This document shows positions 1-10,912 of a stretch of DNA of 64,000 bases, in pieces. The notes beneath the pieces are model-generated. The model saw only the letters and a list, made by a program, of their open reading frames with translations, was not told the DNA's origin and did not search any database. The DNA is from Mesocentrotus franciscanus. Taxonomy: Eukaryota; Echinodermata; Echinoidea; Camarodonta; Strongylocentrotidae. The DNA is taken from contig CP137675.1 in NCBI GenBank assembly GCA_037976565.1, positions 6,414,272 through 6,478,271 of the forward strand, read 5' to 3'. The stretch's first letter is position 1. Every line of letters begins with the position of its first letter. The position numbers were made by a program, and so were the translations under genes.

Positions 1-1560
1 CTATTGGCTGTTTTATAAAACCTTACTAAGCATAGTTGGCAACTTTAAAAGGCTCTTTAGTTCTCAATTAGAGTTTAGCAACTCAGAAACCCAAGATAGC
101 CGTCTTGAAAGATAGAAACACAAACTCTCCTATGTAAAATGTTATAAAGGGTTTAACAAGGGTTGTCTTGAGAACCGCTTTTATCTTTACGCATGGGGTC
201 CAGGGGTTGCCTTGAGCCTGTCGGGTCAAAGGGAGAAAGCCCTACCGGGGCCCAGGCAGGCGCGCCGGAAGCAGTTTGGGATTGGGGGGCAAACATTCCA
301 GGGGCTCACCTTTCAGGGGCAGTGGCGTAATGAGTAAAATGACAAGGGGCGGAGCCCCCGGAAGCTCAGGGGTTTTAGGCATTAAATTACGGTCAGATAA
401 GCATATTTAGATACCTTATTTGTGACACTGGCAGGTCACTAATTGGCGTGGGGTCCAGGGGTGAGCCCCATGAAGCTCAGGGTTTTTAGGTATTTAATAA
501 TAGTCAAATGAGCATCCACGTCGCCTTAGGGCCCTTGGTGGGGTCCAGGGGCTGAGGCCCATGAAGCTCAAGGGTATTAGGCTTTTAATTATGGTCGGAT
601 GAGTATTCAGGGGCCCATCGAAGGGCCCCTGTGGGTCCAGGCGGACCCCCGGAAACTCGGGGGTTTTAGGCATTTAATCACGATCAGATGAGCACATTTT
701 GATACCTCATTTGTGACACTCGCAGGTCACTCATTCTTTCTTTCTCTCTTTCTTTTTTTTTCTCTTTAACATATTTTTTCAAATAAGTGAGGGGGCTCGA
801 GCCCCGGGCTCCCGCCGTTCTGCAGATCCTGACATGAAGGCTTTTAGATAAGCATATTTTTTGCCTGATTGTAAATTTGAGAATTTGTAATTTTCCGACA
901 CGCATAAAGTATGATTTACAAAACATCCGGGAAAATCATATCATTTCAGCAACATTTGTAAATCACTTGTATCGAATAAGAAATAAACCACGTTTGAATT
1001 TATTTTGGGGCAACTGCCCTCCATCAGTACGCCAGTGTTCAGGCTCATGTCTTCTCACCCCTATCAAAAAAACACACACGCCCATCCCTCTCAAAATATT
1101 TCCACGATATGCGCGTATCGCTATTATAAAATCCTCCATTACTTGATAAATATAGGGACATGCGGAATGCATGTTTAGGAAGTTTAATTCCTGTTTACTC
1201 TTCTTTCTTTGAATGGAATATAATTGTGATTGTGATCAACTCTCTTTTTCTTTTTTTTTTTGGTTAAAAATACAAACCATTTTACTCCATTACTGCTGAT
1301 TTTTTTCGGGGCGAAAATGGTTTTGCCCCCACTTTTTCGATAGGGGGCGATTGCACTCCCCCTCCCCACTTCCGTCGTCCTATGCAGGGAAGGGCCCCGG
1401 ACGCTCTCGAGTTTTAGCAATTCAGAACGGCAAGGTAGCCGTCTTGAGCGATAGAAACTTTAATCTATGCCTTGAAATTGCACTGCCCCTATTGGTTTAC
1501 TGTTGGCAATCATTTCTCCTCACACGCACACACACACACATACGTGTAATCGTCATCTGA
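1..1560. repeat. Dispersed repeat, copy 1 (degraded)
   Basis: This segment matches 7520-9190 almost base for base in direct orientation, with no coding content. Compared with that copy it is shorter at many places, nearly always by loss of one or a few bases in G, C or A runs, and it lacks one unit of the internal tandem array. It runs off the left edge of the window and ends in a CA microsatellite just before the assembly gap. It may be a real repeat copy or a redundant low-quality contig end. Confidence 0.85.
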
Positions 1561-1590
1561 GGACTATAAACTTAAACCATCTAACCGTGG

Positions 1591-2090
1591 NNNNNNNNNN
1601 NNNNNNNNNNNNNNNNNNNNNNNNNNNNNNNNNNNNNNNNNNNNNNNNNNNNNNNNNNNNNNNNNNNNNNNNNNNNNNNNNNNNNNNNNNNNNNNNNNNN
1701 NNNNNNNNNNNNNNNNNNNNNNNNNNNNNNNNNNNNNNNNNNNNNNNNNNNNNNNNNNNNNNNNNNNNNNNNNNNNNNNNNNNNNNNNNNNNNNNNNNNN
1801 NNNNNNNNNNNNNNNNNNNNNNNNNNNNNNNNNNNNNNNNNNNNNNNNNNNNNNNNNNNNNNNNNNNNNNNNNNNNNNNNNNNNNNNNNNNNNNNNNNNN
1901 NNNNNNNNNNNNNNNNNNNNNNNNNNNNNNNNNNNNNNNNNNNNNNNNNNNNNNNNNNNNNNNNNNNNNNNNNNNNNNNNNNNNNNNNNNNNNNNNNNNN
2001 NNNNNNNNNNNNNNNNNNNNNNNNNNNNNNNNNNNNNNNNNNNNNNNNNNNNNNNNNNNNNNNNNNNNNNNNNNNNNNNNNNNNNNNNNN
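1591..2090. other. Assembly gap (500 N)
   Basis: Exactly 500 undetermined bases. The round number suggests a default or estimated scaffold gap. Upstream exons of the STRA6-like gene may be hidden here or left of the window. Confidence 0.99.
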
Positions 2091-2395
2091 TATTTTCTAT
2101 GCTCATTACTCAGCCCCTATACATTTTCTACCAAAATCGTTTGGCACATGTTATTTATTTGTAATCTTGAACATTCAGTGTGAGTTTTGTTGGATTCTGT
2201 GAGAATTTATTTTAGTCGCTTGTATTTATTTTAAAATCTAGTGTGAATTCAAGCAAAATGCATACATGTATGTCTTAGTTATTATTGTAGCTACATGTTT
2301 TCCCATTACACAATTTTAATATCATACATGATTTCTGAATACCAATTTATTCAAAATTAAAAGGATAAACGAATAATACTGTTGTGGTTTTGCAG

Positions 2396-2558
2396 ACGAC
2401 TCTTTCATGTTCAGGTGTATTTCTTCTTCTTGTCAACGTCATTCTCGGTTTGGCATCCTGCATTCTTCGGATATTCAAATCGGTACTCTTCGGTTTATCG
2501 CTGGTTGGTCGGATAGACCGGTGTTTACTGATGAGGGGCTTCGCGTTATATGATTCAG
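2396..2558 (+). CDS. STRA6-like, antepenultimate exon
   Basis: Acceptor TTTTGCAG precedes the exon and the donor is G|GTAGGT. It encodes a hydrophobic helix followed by GRIDRCLLMRGFALYDSG, the most diagnostic stretch of the three exons, and ends in phase 1. Confidence 0.75.
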
Positions 2559-4155
2559 GTAGGTCACTTCAATTGTTGTTTACTTTGATAAATAAGTAAT
2601 CTGTTCACCAACGTTTTGTTTGACTTACTTCTTTTGTTGACTGAATCTACAATTCAAAATAGAATTAAAACCTATGACATCTTAAAATTTGCAATATTAG
2701 CCAAAATTGTCTGCAGTACGAGAAACGAAACGATTTAATAAGTTGTCGCTTTTCCAGTAGATTTTGTAATATTCTAAATTTAACCAAAAATAATTGCATG
2801 TATATCAAACCTCTCCGTTGATATGATTTCGAAACATATTTTCATTTTCTTTTTTGTAATTTCTCTTTCTCTCACTGTACCATATCATTTGGTAAAACAC
2901 ATCGAGATATCGATGGTATAAAACACGGTTACTTTCCTGAGGTACTTTGATATAATGCAGTCGTTGCTAATTTTTAACATGAAGTTGCCATTTTGATGTG
3001 ATAGAATGTTTCATGATTAAATCTACCAGTTTCAGAGTGGAAAAGAAGCAAATTTCTAATCTCTGATTATGATGATATTTCCATTAATGTTTACCACCCC
3101 ACTCCGGGAACGGAGGGACCGCATTCATGTTCCCAAAATCTCCGGTAAAGGGTACTTTTCACGCAACAAAGTCCGGCTCGTAATACACACAAAAATCGGC
3201 CTGTATTGACTTTACACACCGGACTTAGGGGTGCTTTCAAAGGAGGAACAAGCATATATACGCGTACCCTAAATAACACTTAGTGGGGGATTACCATCGG
3301 GTTACAAGGCGTAGCCTATTTGGGTTTTCTACAACTAGAAGTGATCCATACGCATCCTGTAGTGATTACATTCTGTCATTATCTTCTCAAAACTCAGAGG
3401 GATAAGAAAGATAAAGTCTTTGAATTCTGCGAATATGAGGAAGATAAGAAGACATTCTTGATGTTACCATATAGTAACGGTTATTTTAAGGAGCAAAGTA
3501 AAATAACATCGTGGCGTGTTAACCATAAACGTTATAATTTCAGTACCTCCCTCCCAAACTTAGTCCTGATGAAGTTAGGCAATCCTGGACCTGGAGAATG
3601 AGATTTCGATAAAACTGAAAGAAGAGGAGCGGAATCCTCTCTTCTATATACTGCCCCTTCCGCTAACAACAATGTGTTTAAATTTGATCTTAGTTCTTCT
3701 CATCCTTTGGCATCTTAATCTGGATTTGTAAGCAACACTGGTCTGATAATTTATTGTATTATTGTGATGGCTTTATTGAAATGGTTTGAGTTGTCTGTAA
3801 GCTAAATAATTCATTTGCGTATCAGTGGTTTGAGAAAGCCAATTGTGGATATATAGCTCGTCACTTTAACTGGTTTTCATTTTCATTTATGAGACTTGAA
3901 TTGATGCAGGAATCATTATATCTTTTGAGGAATTCTATTTTATCAGTTCCATAATCAGAAAAGGCAGTCGTATAAACCATTGGGTCAAAGTCAAAATCAT
4001 TGTGTTCAATAATGTTTCTTGTTCTTTCAGTTGATATTCCGATTCCAAAGACAGTGAACGTAAGAGCGCGAAACCGTTGGTACCTCATTTACACCCTAGT
4101 ACGAAACAATCGTCTGCTTGTCGAACGATTTGATGCTATACTCATGCAACGCTAA
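2396..4155 (+). CDS. STRA6/RBPR2-like retinol uptake receptor, 3' exons only
   Basis: Partial gene: three exons (2396-2558, 3309-3497, 4031-4155) joined in consistent phase give the C-terminal 158 residues. The first contains a membrane-like stretch ending RIDRCLLMRGFALYDSG, the second continues VAYLGFLQLEV..HTHPVV.TFCHYLL, and the third carries RARNRWYLIYTLVRNNRLL. These match, as I recall the family, the end of STRA6 and RBPR2, multi-span plasma-membrane receptors that take retinol from plasma retinol-binding protein: a D.GY..Y.GFL..EV..HP block, then W.L.YTLL.NP. The last transmembrane helix and the cytoplasmic tail are covered; the N-terminal exons are outside the window or in the gap. 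Splicing of the middle exon is inferred from phase and its acceptor is weak. No close neighbour explains its role. Confidence 0.72.
3309..3497 (+). CDS. STRA6-like, penultimate exon
   Basis: Starts after the acceptor TACAAG, which has a poor pyrimidine tract but is the only nearby AG that restores the family motif (G)VAYLGFLQLEV in phase. The donor A|GTAAAA gives phase 1. Reading through the donor instead gives an open tail to 3601, so a retained-intron form ending there is possible. Confidence 0.62.
4031..4155 (+). CDS. STRA6-like, last exon
   Basis: Acceptor TTCTTTCAG precedes it. It encodes NRWYLIYTLVRNNRLLVERFD, matching the family's cytoplasmic W.L.YTLL.NP block, then stops at TAA 4153-4155. 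Coding-like sequence continues downstream in another frame (see findings). An AATAAA near 4723 could be the poly(A) signal. Confidence 0.7.
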
Positions 4156-4401
4156 GAGGGATGAAGTGAAGAGACAAGTCGAGGAAGAATAGGAAAAGGA
4201 TGAAAAAATACTGAAAGATGCCGTCAAAACGTTCATCAAAGATGACGTCACCAGCAATGACGAAGTTGGTGAAGAGGTGAGAACGAGTGGGTTTGATTAC
4301 GGTGGCTTTGTCGTAGAAGCCGCTTGCGTAAACTCGTCAAATTTCAAGTTGCAAGATATGAATAGTACTTATAGTAGAGATGATGAACGACTGTTACCAG
4401 G

Positions 4402-4437
<36 letters not shown>

Positions 4438-5370
4438 CATGCGACATCACTCTTCTGCCCCGAAAACCGATATTAAAGCGGGACCAAACGTATTTCAGTC
4501 AATGTAATTCATTTCAGATCTTTCGATTAATTTTCAATTAAATTCTGGGAGAAAAAACTATTAGCTGCTGATTGAGGTGTTTTGAGTTTCATTTTCATCG
4601 TAATAATTATATGGTGAAATAAGGACGTCGGTTAGTAAATTTGGTATAGGGCAGAGGAGGGGCTGATGGAAAGATGTATCACATACATGACAAAATAGTT
4701 TATTTCCCGATTACTTGATGTTGAATAAATTTTAAGCACAATGTCAGGAAGAAACTTTCCTTCAATACAGAACACTTAAACAATGTTGTTTCTGAATGCT
4801 AGAACAGAATATTGGTCTGACCAATCCGTCGTCTGGATATAACAGAAATATTGATGGTACGTGATCAAACAACAGATTTTATTCTGTCTATATTTCTGTG
4901 TATAGTATTAGAAACTAACTTATATTTAACTATAAATAATTATGTTTCATAATGAATAGTATGTGTTCCATCAAAATCATCCCATTATGACATTTTCATT
5001 GTGTTATTGTATTGCCAAACAACACAAAATTGTTTTGCACTAAAACCACATAAAAATCACCCTGTTTACCACAGTATGTACAAGTCTTACATTTTGTAGT
5101 AGTGATGTTTTGTTATCATGTTTATAATTAATTCCTCATCATTGTGTCTTCGTATTGATTTATGTTACGTGTTCGTTAAATGTGTTGATTCATATCACAC
5201 GAGTCTCTTATTAGCTGCAACATTTCAATGCAATGTTTATATCCTGCATGACTCACATGGGTCAGCTCCACATAATATATCCCTGGGGCAAACCGCCCAA
5301 ATCAAAATGTCAAATAAGATAGTGTGGGAGGGAGGTTAGAGAGAGGGGACAAGAGGGACAGATAGAGAGA

Positions 5371-5405
<35 letters not shown>

Positions 5406-5650
5406 GAAAGGGAATGAGACAGAGAGAGAGAGAGAGGGGAGGAGGGAGAAAATGAGACGACGTTGGCACGATGAAAATAATGAAAATCATACACGCTACA
5501 TGAGTTATTTAGATGCATCATTTCATTGCAATGTTTGTAATGCATGTCATGTAATGTTTGGTCACCTCCAACTTGTTTCTGTGTTTAAATGGCAAAAAGC
5601 CAGAGTCAAATATGAAGAGAGAGGGTATGCGCGTGTGTGTGCGTGTGTGC

Positions 5651-5682
<32 letters not shown>

Positions 5683-5868
5683 TAGAGAGAGGGACGAGAG
5701 AGGGAGGGAGGGAGGGATGGGGAGGGGAAGAGTGAGGAAGAGAGAGGGGGTGGAGAAAGAGAGGGGGAGAGTGAGTGAGTGAGTGAGAGAGAACGAGAGA
5801 GAGAGGAGGTGGGAATGGGGAAAGGAAGGGTGGGGGTGAGAGAGACATTATGAAGTTTAAAAGAATAG
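4156..5868. other. 3' flank of STRA6-like gene, microsatellites
   Basis: 4156-4400 is coding-like but interrupted by a stop. 4403-4434 is a TA dinucleotide run. 5338-5450 and 5630-5860 are purine-rich GA and GT microsatellites on the plus strand. The overlapping Ser/Leu-rich frames on the minus strand are artefacts of these runs. Confidence 0.7.
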
Positions 5869-6168
5869 TGCCCCTCGGGAGCGTCACATCCTGATTCGAC
5901 ATCGTGTTCGGGATCGACTGTGAAGACGCGGTCGACAGTCAGCATCCCAGAAAGTCTTCAAATGACACCATCGCCATCTCCTTTGAAGGAGGACAAGACT
6001 GAGATCACGAAACAGGAAGAGAAAAATAATTCAGGAGATGCTGAGCCCTCTATTTCAGATGGATCGCAGGCGAGATCAATGAAAAGTGAAGACGGGATCT
6101 CGAACTCATCAGCTACATCTCTAGTCATTGAAGACGACGAGATTGTCCTACCCGGACACCGACCATGA
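5869..6168 (+). CDS. Possible exon or orphan reading frame, Ser/Glu/Lys-rich
   Basis: An open frame of about 99 codons follows AATAG at 5864-5868 and ends at TGA 6166-6168. Its product is hydrophilic (SIPESLQMTPSPSP, then acidic and Ser-rich) with no domain I recognise. It could be an alternative last exon giving the STRA6-like receptor a longer phosphorylatable tail, or a chance frame. A pyrimidine tract before it is absent because the upstream DNA is GA-rich, which weakens the exon reading. Confidence 0.3.
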   Translation, partial: CPSGASHPDSTSCSGSTVKTRSTVSIPESLQMTPSPSPLKEDKTEITKQEEKNNSGDAEPSISDGSQARSMKSEDGISNSSATSLVIEDDEIVLPGHRP

Positions 6169-7518
6169 CAACAAAAAGTAATTAGTGAAATACATCAAAA
6201 TATAAAGTTAGGAAAACATAGAAAAAGTAGGCCTATGAAAAGATAGAAACAAAGACGAACACTGTAAAGGGGATATGAGGAATGCATAGAGGATCATCGC
6301 AAGCCAGGGCGAAGACAACATAGGATGTCATGTATCCTGGACTTGGACAACCAAAGAAGATCCTGTACGTCAGCAGGAAGATTTCCAGTTGAGTTCTGTA
6401 CTTGACTATTTTGACCAAAAGTCAATTTGATTCAGTCAGAATAGGAGTGACAATGGTCAAACTTCTTCTTAATCCGATGAGCAAGCCAGTTCAACTGAAT
6501 TATGAACATCCAAAGCGGTGCTGCAGAATATGATATGTGGTATAACATATCCCTTGTGGTTAGAGATGGCCCGACTGATGTAAACTCATAAGGCCTAGCC
6601 GCCTAGATTAACATTGCTTGAAAGGAGTTTCGCAAATGGGCATAATGAAAAGGCACATGGAATTCCTTTAAGAATTATTTCAACTTCTATTTGTATTTGG
6701 CTAGAATGTCAGGCTGATGTTGGTTTTATAGATATCATATACAAACTTTTCTAAAATTATTGATGTTGACCATTTTCAATCATTTGAGTATAAAATGCTC
6801 TGATGGGATGTATGAGTTTCTCTTGTGTTAGATATTACAGTGGCATACATATAGTGTGTTTCTAGTAACTGAGAGGACCTTTCATGGGGGGAGAGGGATG
6901 CTTACAAGGTGCATGCCATGCGAAGAGGACGATATGTAAGGGGTCTTCTTATTATCTTCTCTTCATATAACCTCTTTCTCCCTCCCCCTTTTCACCATTT
7001 TAATCGGGGGAAGGGTTGCTTAGTTCCGTGTTCTCAGTAGCTCTATGCATGGTTAAAAATCTATAAATTTTTAGTCTCCTGTGATATGAAAGTTTTATTT
7101 TTAATGAAGTTTCACATAATAAATTTCTTCCTTAGAAGGAATAAAAAAAAACAGCAAAATACTTATGCAATATTGGTCTACGACTAACACAGTGCACGTG
7201 TCATTGATTCCTTAGGCATATTTTATTGTCTTTATATAATTATCTTTAACATTGTTTTTATTAGTTATTTCAACAATGAATATTACGAAATAAACTCAAT
7301 AATAATCCATTGTAATTTGAATAAAATCATATTCTATTTCAAAATACTGCCCTTCTGTCTTTTATCTTTTGTCCCAGCTAGCGATATGCTTGTGAAATGC
7401 CAGCAATAATGTCAAAGAAAGATAGGCAGTTCTCCACTGACAATCGTTTGACATATTTTTAATAAAACCAAGCTTTGTGCTGGAGTATGTAGCTTGGTAT
7501 TCTTAATTGCTTCATAGG
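6169..7518. other. Intergenic, no gene seen
   Basis: AT-rich sequence with no convincing exon, conserved protein frame or long repeat. Confidence 0.6.
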
Positions 7519-9190
7519 CCATTGGCTGTTTTATAAAACCTTACTAAGCATAGTTGGCAACTTTAAAAGGCTCTTTAGTTCTCAATTAGAGTTTTAGCAA
7601 CTCAGAAACCCAAGATAGCCGTCTTGAAAGATAGAAACACAAACTCTCTCTCCTATGTAAAATGTTATAAAGGGTTTAACAAGGGTTGTCTTGAGAACCG
7701 CTTTTATCTTTACACATGGGGTCCAGGGGCTTGCCTTGGAGCCCCTGTCGGGTCAAAGGGAGAAAAAAAGCCCTACCGGGGGCCCAGGCAGGCGCGCCGG
7801 AAGCAGTTTGGGATTGGGGGGGGGGGCAAACATTCCAGGGGGCTCACCTTTCAGGGGCAGTGGCGTAATGAGTAAAAATGACAAGGGGCGGAGCCCCCGG
7901 AAGCTCAGGGGTTTTAGGCATTAAATTACGGTCAGATAAGCATATTTAGATATCTTATTTGTGACACTGGCAGGTCACTAATTGGCGTGGGGTCCAGGGG
8001 GGGTGAGCCCCATGAAGCTCAGGGGTTTTAGGCATTTAATACCGGTCAGATGAGCATCCAGGGGCCCGCCTTAGGGCCCTTGGTGGGGTCCAGGGGGCAG
8101 AGCCCCCGGAAGCTCAGGGGTTTTTAGGTATTTAATAATAGTCAAATGAGCATCCACGGGCCCGCCTTAGGGCCCTTGGTGGGGTCTAGGGGGCTGAGGC
8201 CCATGAAGCTCAAGGGTATTAGGCTTTTAATTATGGTCGGATGAGTATTCAGGGGCCCATCGAAGGGCCCCTGTGGGTCCAGGGGCGGAGCCCCCGGAAA
8301 CTCAGGGGTTTTAGGCATTTAATCACGGTCAGATGAGCACATTTTGATACCTCATTTGTGACACTCGCAGGTCACTCATTCTTTCTTTCTCTCTTTCTTT
8401 TTTTTTCTCTTTAACATATTTTTCAAATAAGTGAGGGGGCTCGAGCCCCGGGCTCCCGCCGTTCTGCAGATCCTGACATGAAGGCTTTTAGATAAGCATA
8501 TTTTTTGCCTGATTGTAAATTTGAGAATTTGTAATTTTCCGACAAACGCATAAAAAAGTATGATTTACAAAAACATCCGGGAAGATCATATCATTTCAGC
8601 AACATTTGTAAATCACTTGTATCGAATAAGAAATAAACCACGTTTGAATTTTATTTGGGGGCAACTGCCCCCCATCAGTACGCCAGTGTTCAGGGGCTCA
8701 TGTCTTCTCACCCCTATCATAAAAAACACACACGCTTTCCCAACCTCTCAAAATATTTCCACGATATGCGCGTATCGCTATTATAAAATCCTCCATTACT
8801 TGATAAATATAGGGACATGCGGAATGCATGTTTAGGAAGTTTAATTCCTGTTTACTCTTCTTTTCTTTGAATGGAATATAATTGTGATTGTGATCAACTC
8901 TTTTTTCTTTTTTTTGGTTAAAAATACAAACCATTTTACTCCATTACTGCTGATTTTTTTCGGGGCGAAAATGCGTTTTGCCCCCACTTTTTCGATAGGG
9001 GCGATTGCACCCCCTCCCCACTTCCGTCGTCCCTGGGCGCAGGAAGGAGCCCCGGACGCTCTCGAGTTTTAGCAATTCAGAACGGGCAAGGTAGCCGTCT
9101 TGAGCGATAGAAACTTTAATCTATGCCTTGAAATTGCACTGCCCCTATTGGTTTACTTCGTTGGCAATCATTTCCCTCCTCACACGCACA
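7519..9190. mobile_element. Dispersed repeat, copy 2 (intact)
   Basis: A repeat of about 1.67 kb, the better copy of 1-1560. It begins near ATTGGCTGTTTTATAAAACC and contains a GC-rich tandem array (7870-8350). Near both ends it carries a direct repeat of GAGTTTTAGCAAYTCAGAA followed by TAGCCGTCTTGA (about 7590 and 9063). No transposase or reverse transcriptase frame is visible. It may be a non-autonomous element; the class is not clear. Confidence 0.75.
7870..8350. repeat. Five-unit palindrome-rich tandem array
   Basis: Units of roughly 92-118 bp starting near 7889, 8007, 8101, 8195 and 8287. Each has GGAAGCTCAGGGGTTTTAGGC, then TTTAAT..GGTCAGATGAGCA, then a palindromic GGGGTCCAGGGGC..GAGCCCC. 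The copy at 330-700 has one unit fewer. Confidence 0.8.
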
Positions 9191-9452
9191 CACACATACA
9201 CACGCACACGCACACACTCTCTCTCTCACATACTCTGTCCCATGTGTACCGGTATCCATTACTTTCACTCTATCTATTTCATCAGCTTTCAATTTCTCTC
9301 CATATTTTGCTCCTTCACTCTTTTCTTCTGGCTTTCACTCTCCTGATCTCCATCGATCTACCTTTATTTCCTTCCAGCATTTATGATTTTCTGTTTTCCC
9401 ATACATTTTTGCTATCCACTCTTTCCATCTCCCTTTCTTCCTTACTCTCTGC

Positions 9453-9491
<39 letters not shown>

Positions 9492-9512
9492 AACCCTTCA
9501 ATATCTTTTTTT
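9183..9512. repeat. CA and CT microsatellites
   Basis: A CA-rich run at 9183-9218 and a (CT)n run near 9458-9490, in a pyrimidine-rich strand. They produce long low-complexity frames on both strands that are not genes. Confidence 0.85.
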
Positions 9513-10686
9513 TTAAACTTCCAATTCTTTGTCTCTTTCATTGACTTGCAAATTCTCTTCTCACTCACAGTCACTACCTCTTCCTTCCATTCTAATAATT
9601 GTACAAACAGAAACACAAAGATGTGTAGTGAATATCATGAATACTATGCTTTATCATGCCATATACATGTGGAACTCATATTTTTACTAGAATATGAAGA
9701 CTAAATCTCAAATACTGGTACATGAATCCAAAAAAAAATACAGAGTTTACACATAAAGAATACACATGGCTAATGTATTTATTAATCTTTCATAAAGAAA
9801 AACAAAATGATGGCAAGAATTTCTGTAAGGGCTAGTTATGTACCAGCACCCTTATAGAATCAAACCAATCGCAACAAGTGTCGCTAAAAAATACTACAAT
9901 ATTACATAAATATAAGATTGATATAGCATGTCCCCAAAATAATTATTAATATTTCTTTGAGAAAATACCAGCACATATGATACAACTTTGTTTTCAACCA
10001 CTGGAAGGGGTAGAGCTGATGTTTTATCACAGCTGGAATATTATAATCATTGATACCGACATACCTCTAGAGGGAGTTTTTCTTAAGACACTGGAGAATT
10101 TCTTCAAATATTCATGATCAATAAAAAATAGGGCTGGTACAATCTAAAGTGGTATTCTTTACGTTATCCACTCAATTACTCCAATCTGTGATTAGACAAA
10201 TTTATTATCCCATATATTTCCATTACCATTAATGGGATCCGGTAACTTTGTCTCAGATTCTGAAACAAAATCCTGGATTTAGCTCATGCTGCAATGATAA
10301 TTATAAACCTTTAGGTCAGTCAGGAACCCCATAACTTTTACAAGCCGATCACCTGTCTGATTATCAAGATATTTATGATTGGAAATCGAAACCAAATTTT
10401 GCGTTTTTCTAACGGTTTTCAAAACCCTACAGCCTATTGGGTAAAACGAGTATGGTAAAACCGGTCACTCAAAGATTTTTACTTTTTTGAGGCACTTTTT
10501 GATCATTTTGAAGCGCGATTTTTGTTTAGGGCTTCAATAATACACTATACACTGATAACACGTAGGGCCTTGCATCTCAGATTTAACATTGTTAAACGAT
10601 GCCTTTAAATGCAAAATTAGTAACGCCTTGGCCTAAATCCCTGAGACTGCAACTTGGAAGACAACAAACAGAAGCAAAGTAAATCA
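9513..10686. other. Downstream flank of GTPBP3
   Basis: AT-rich with no gene. Reverse-strand AATAAA candidates occur at TTTATT near 10200 and 9777, either of which could end the GTPBP3 transcript. Confidence 0.5.
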
Positions 10687-10912
10687 TCACTTCCCAATAC
10701 AAAAATCTTTGAAAATGACATCTAGCACCTCTTCAGTGGTCACATGACCTGTTATCTTCCCAAGCTGCCGCAGGGCAATCCTCAGCTCCTCCGCAGCCAT
10801 GACAAGATCGTCCCGGCTTTCAAAGGATTCCAGAGAGAGGGCACACTCTGTGAGATGGTTGCGGTGGCGCTCTTGCGTCAGGTATGGGTCTGAAGATGTA
10901 GGATTGCTGCAC
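10687..10912 (-). CDS. GTPBP3: GTPBP3 exon 8 (C-terminal)
   Basis: C-terminal helical domain with [18 protein letters not shown] and the end IFKDFCIGK, whose Cys is the conserved C.GK residue of MnmE. Stop TGA at 10687-10689. Confidence 0.96.

Noticed and set aside
1503..2183. 226-codon frame across the gap
   Set aside because: Almost all of it is N.
5302..5945. Long Ser/Leu/Pro-rich frames on the minus strand
   Set aside because: They are translations of GA and GT microsatellites; no domain, no splice sites, biased to two or three residues.
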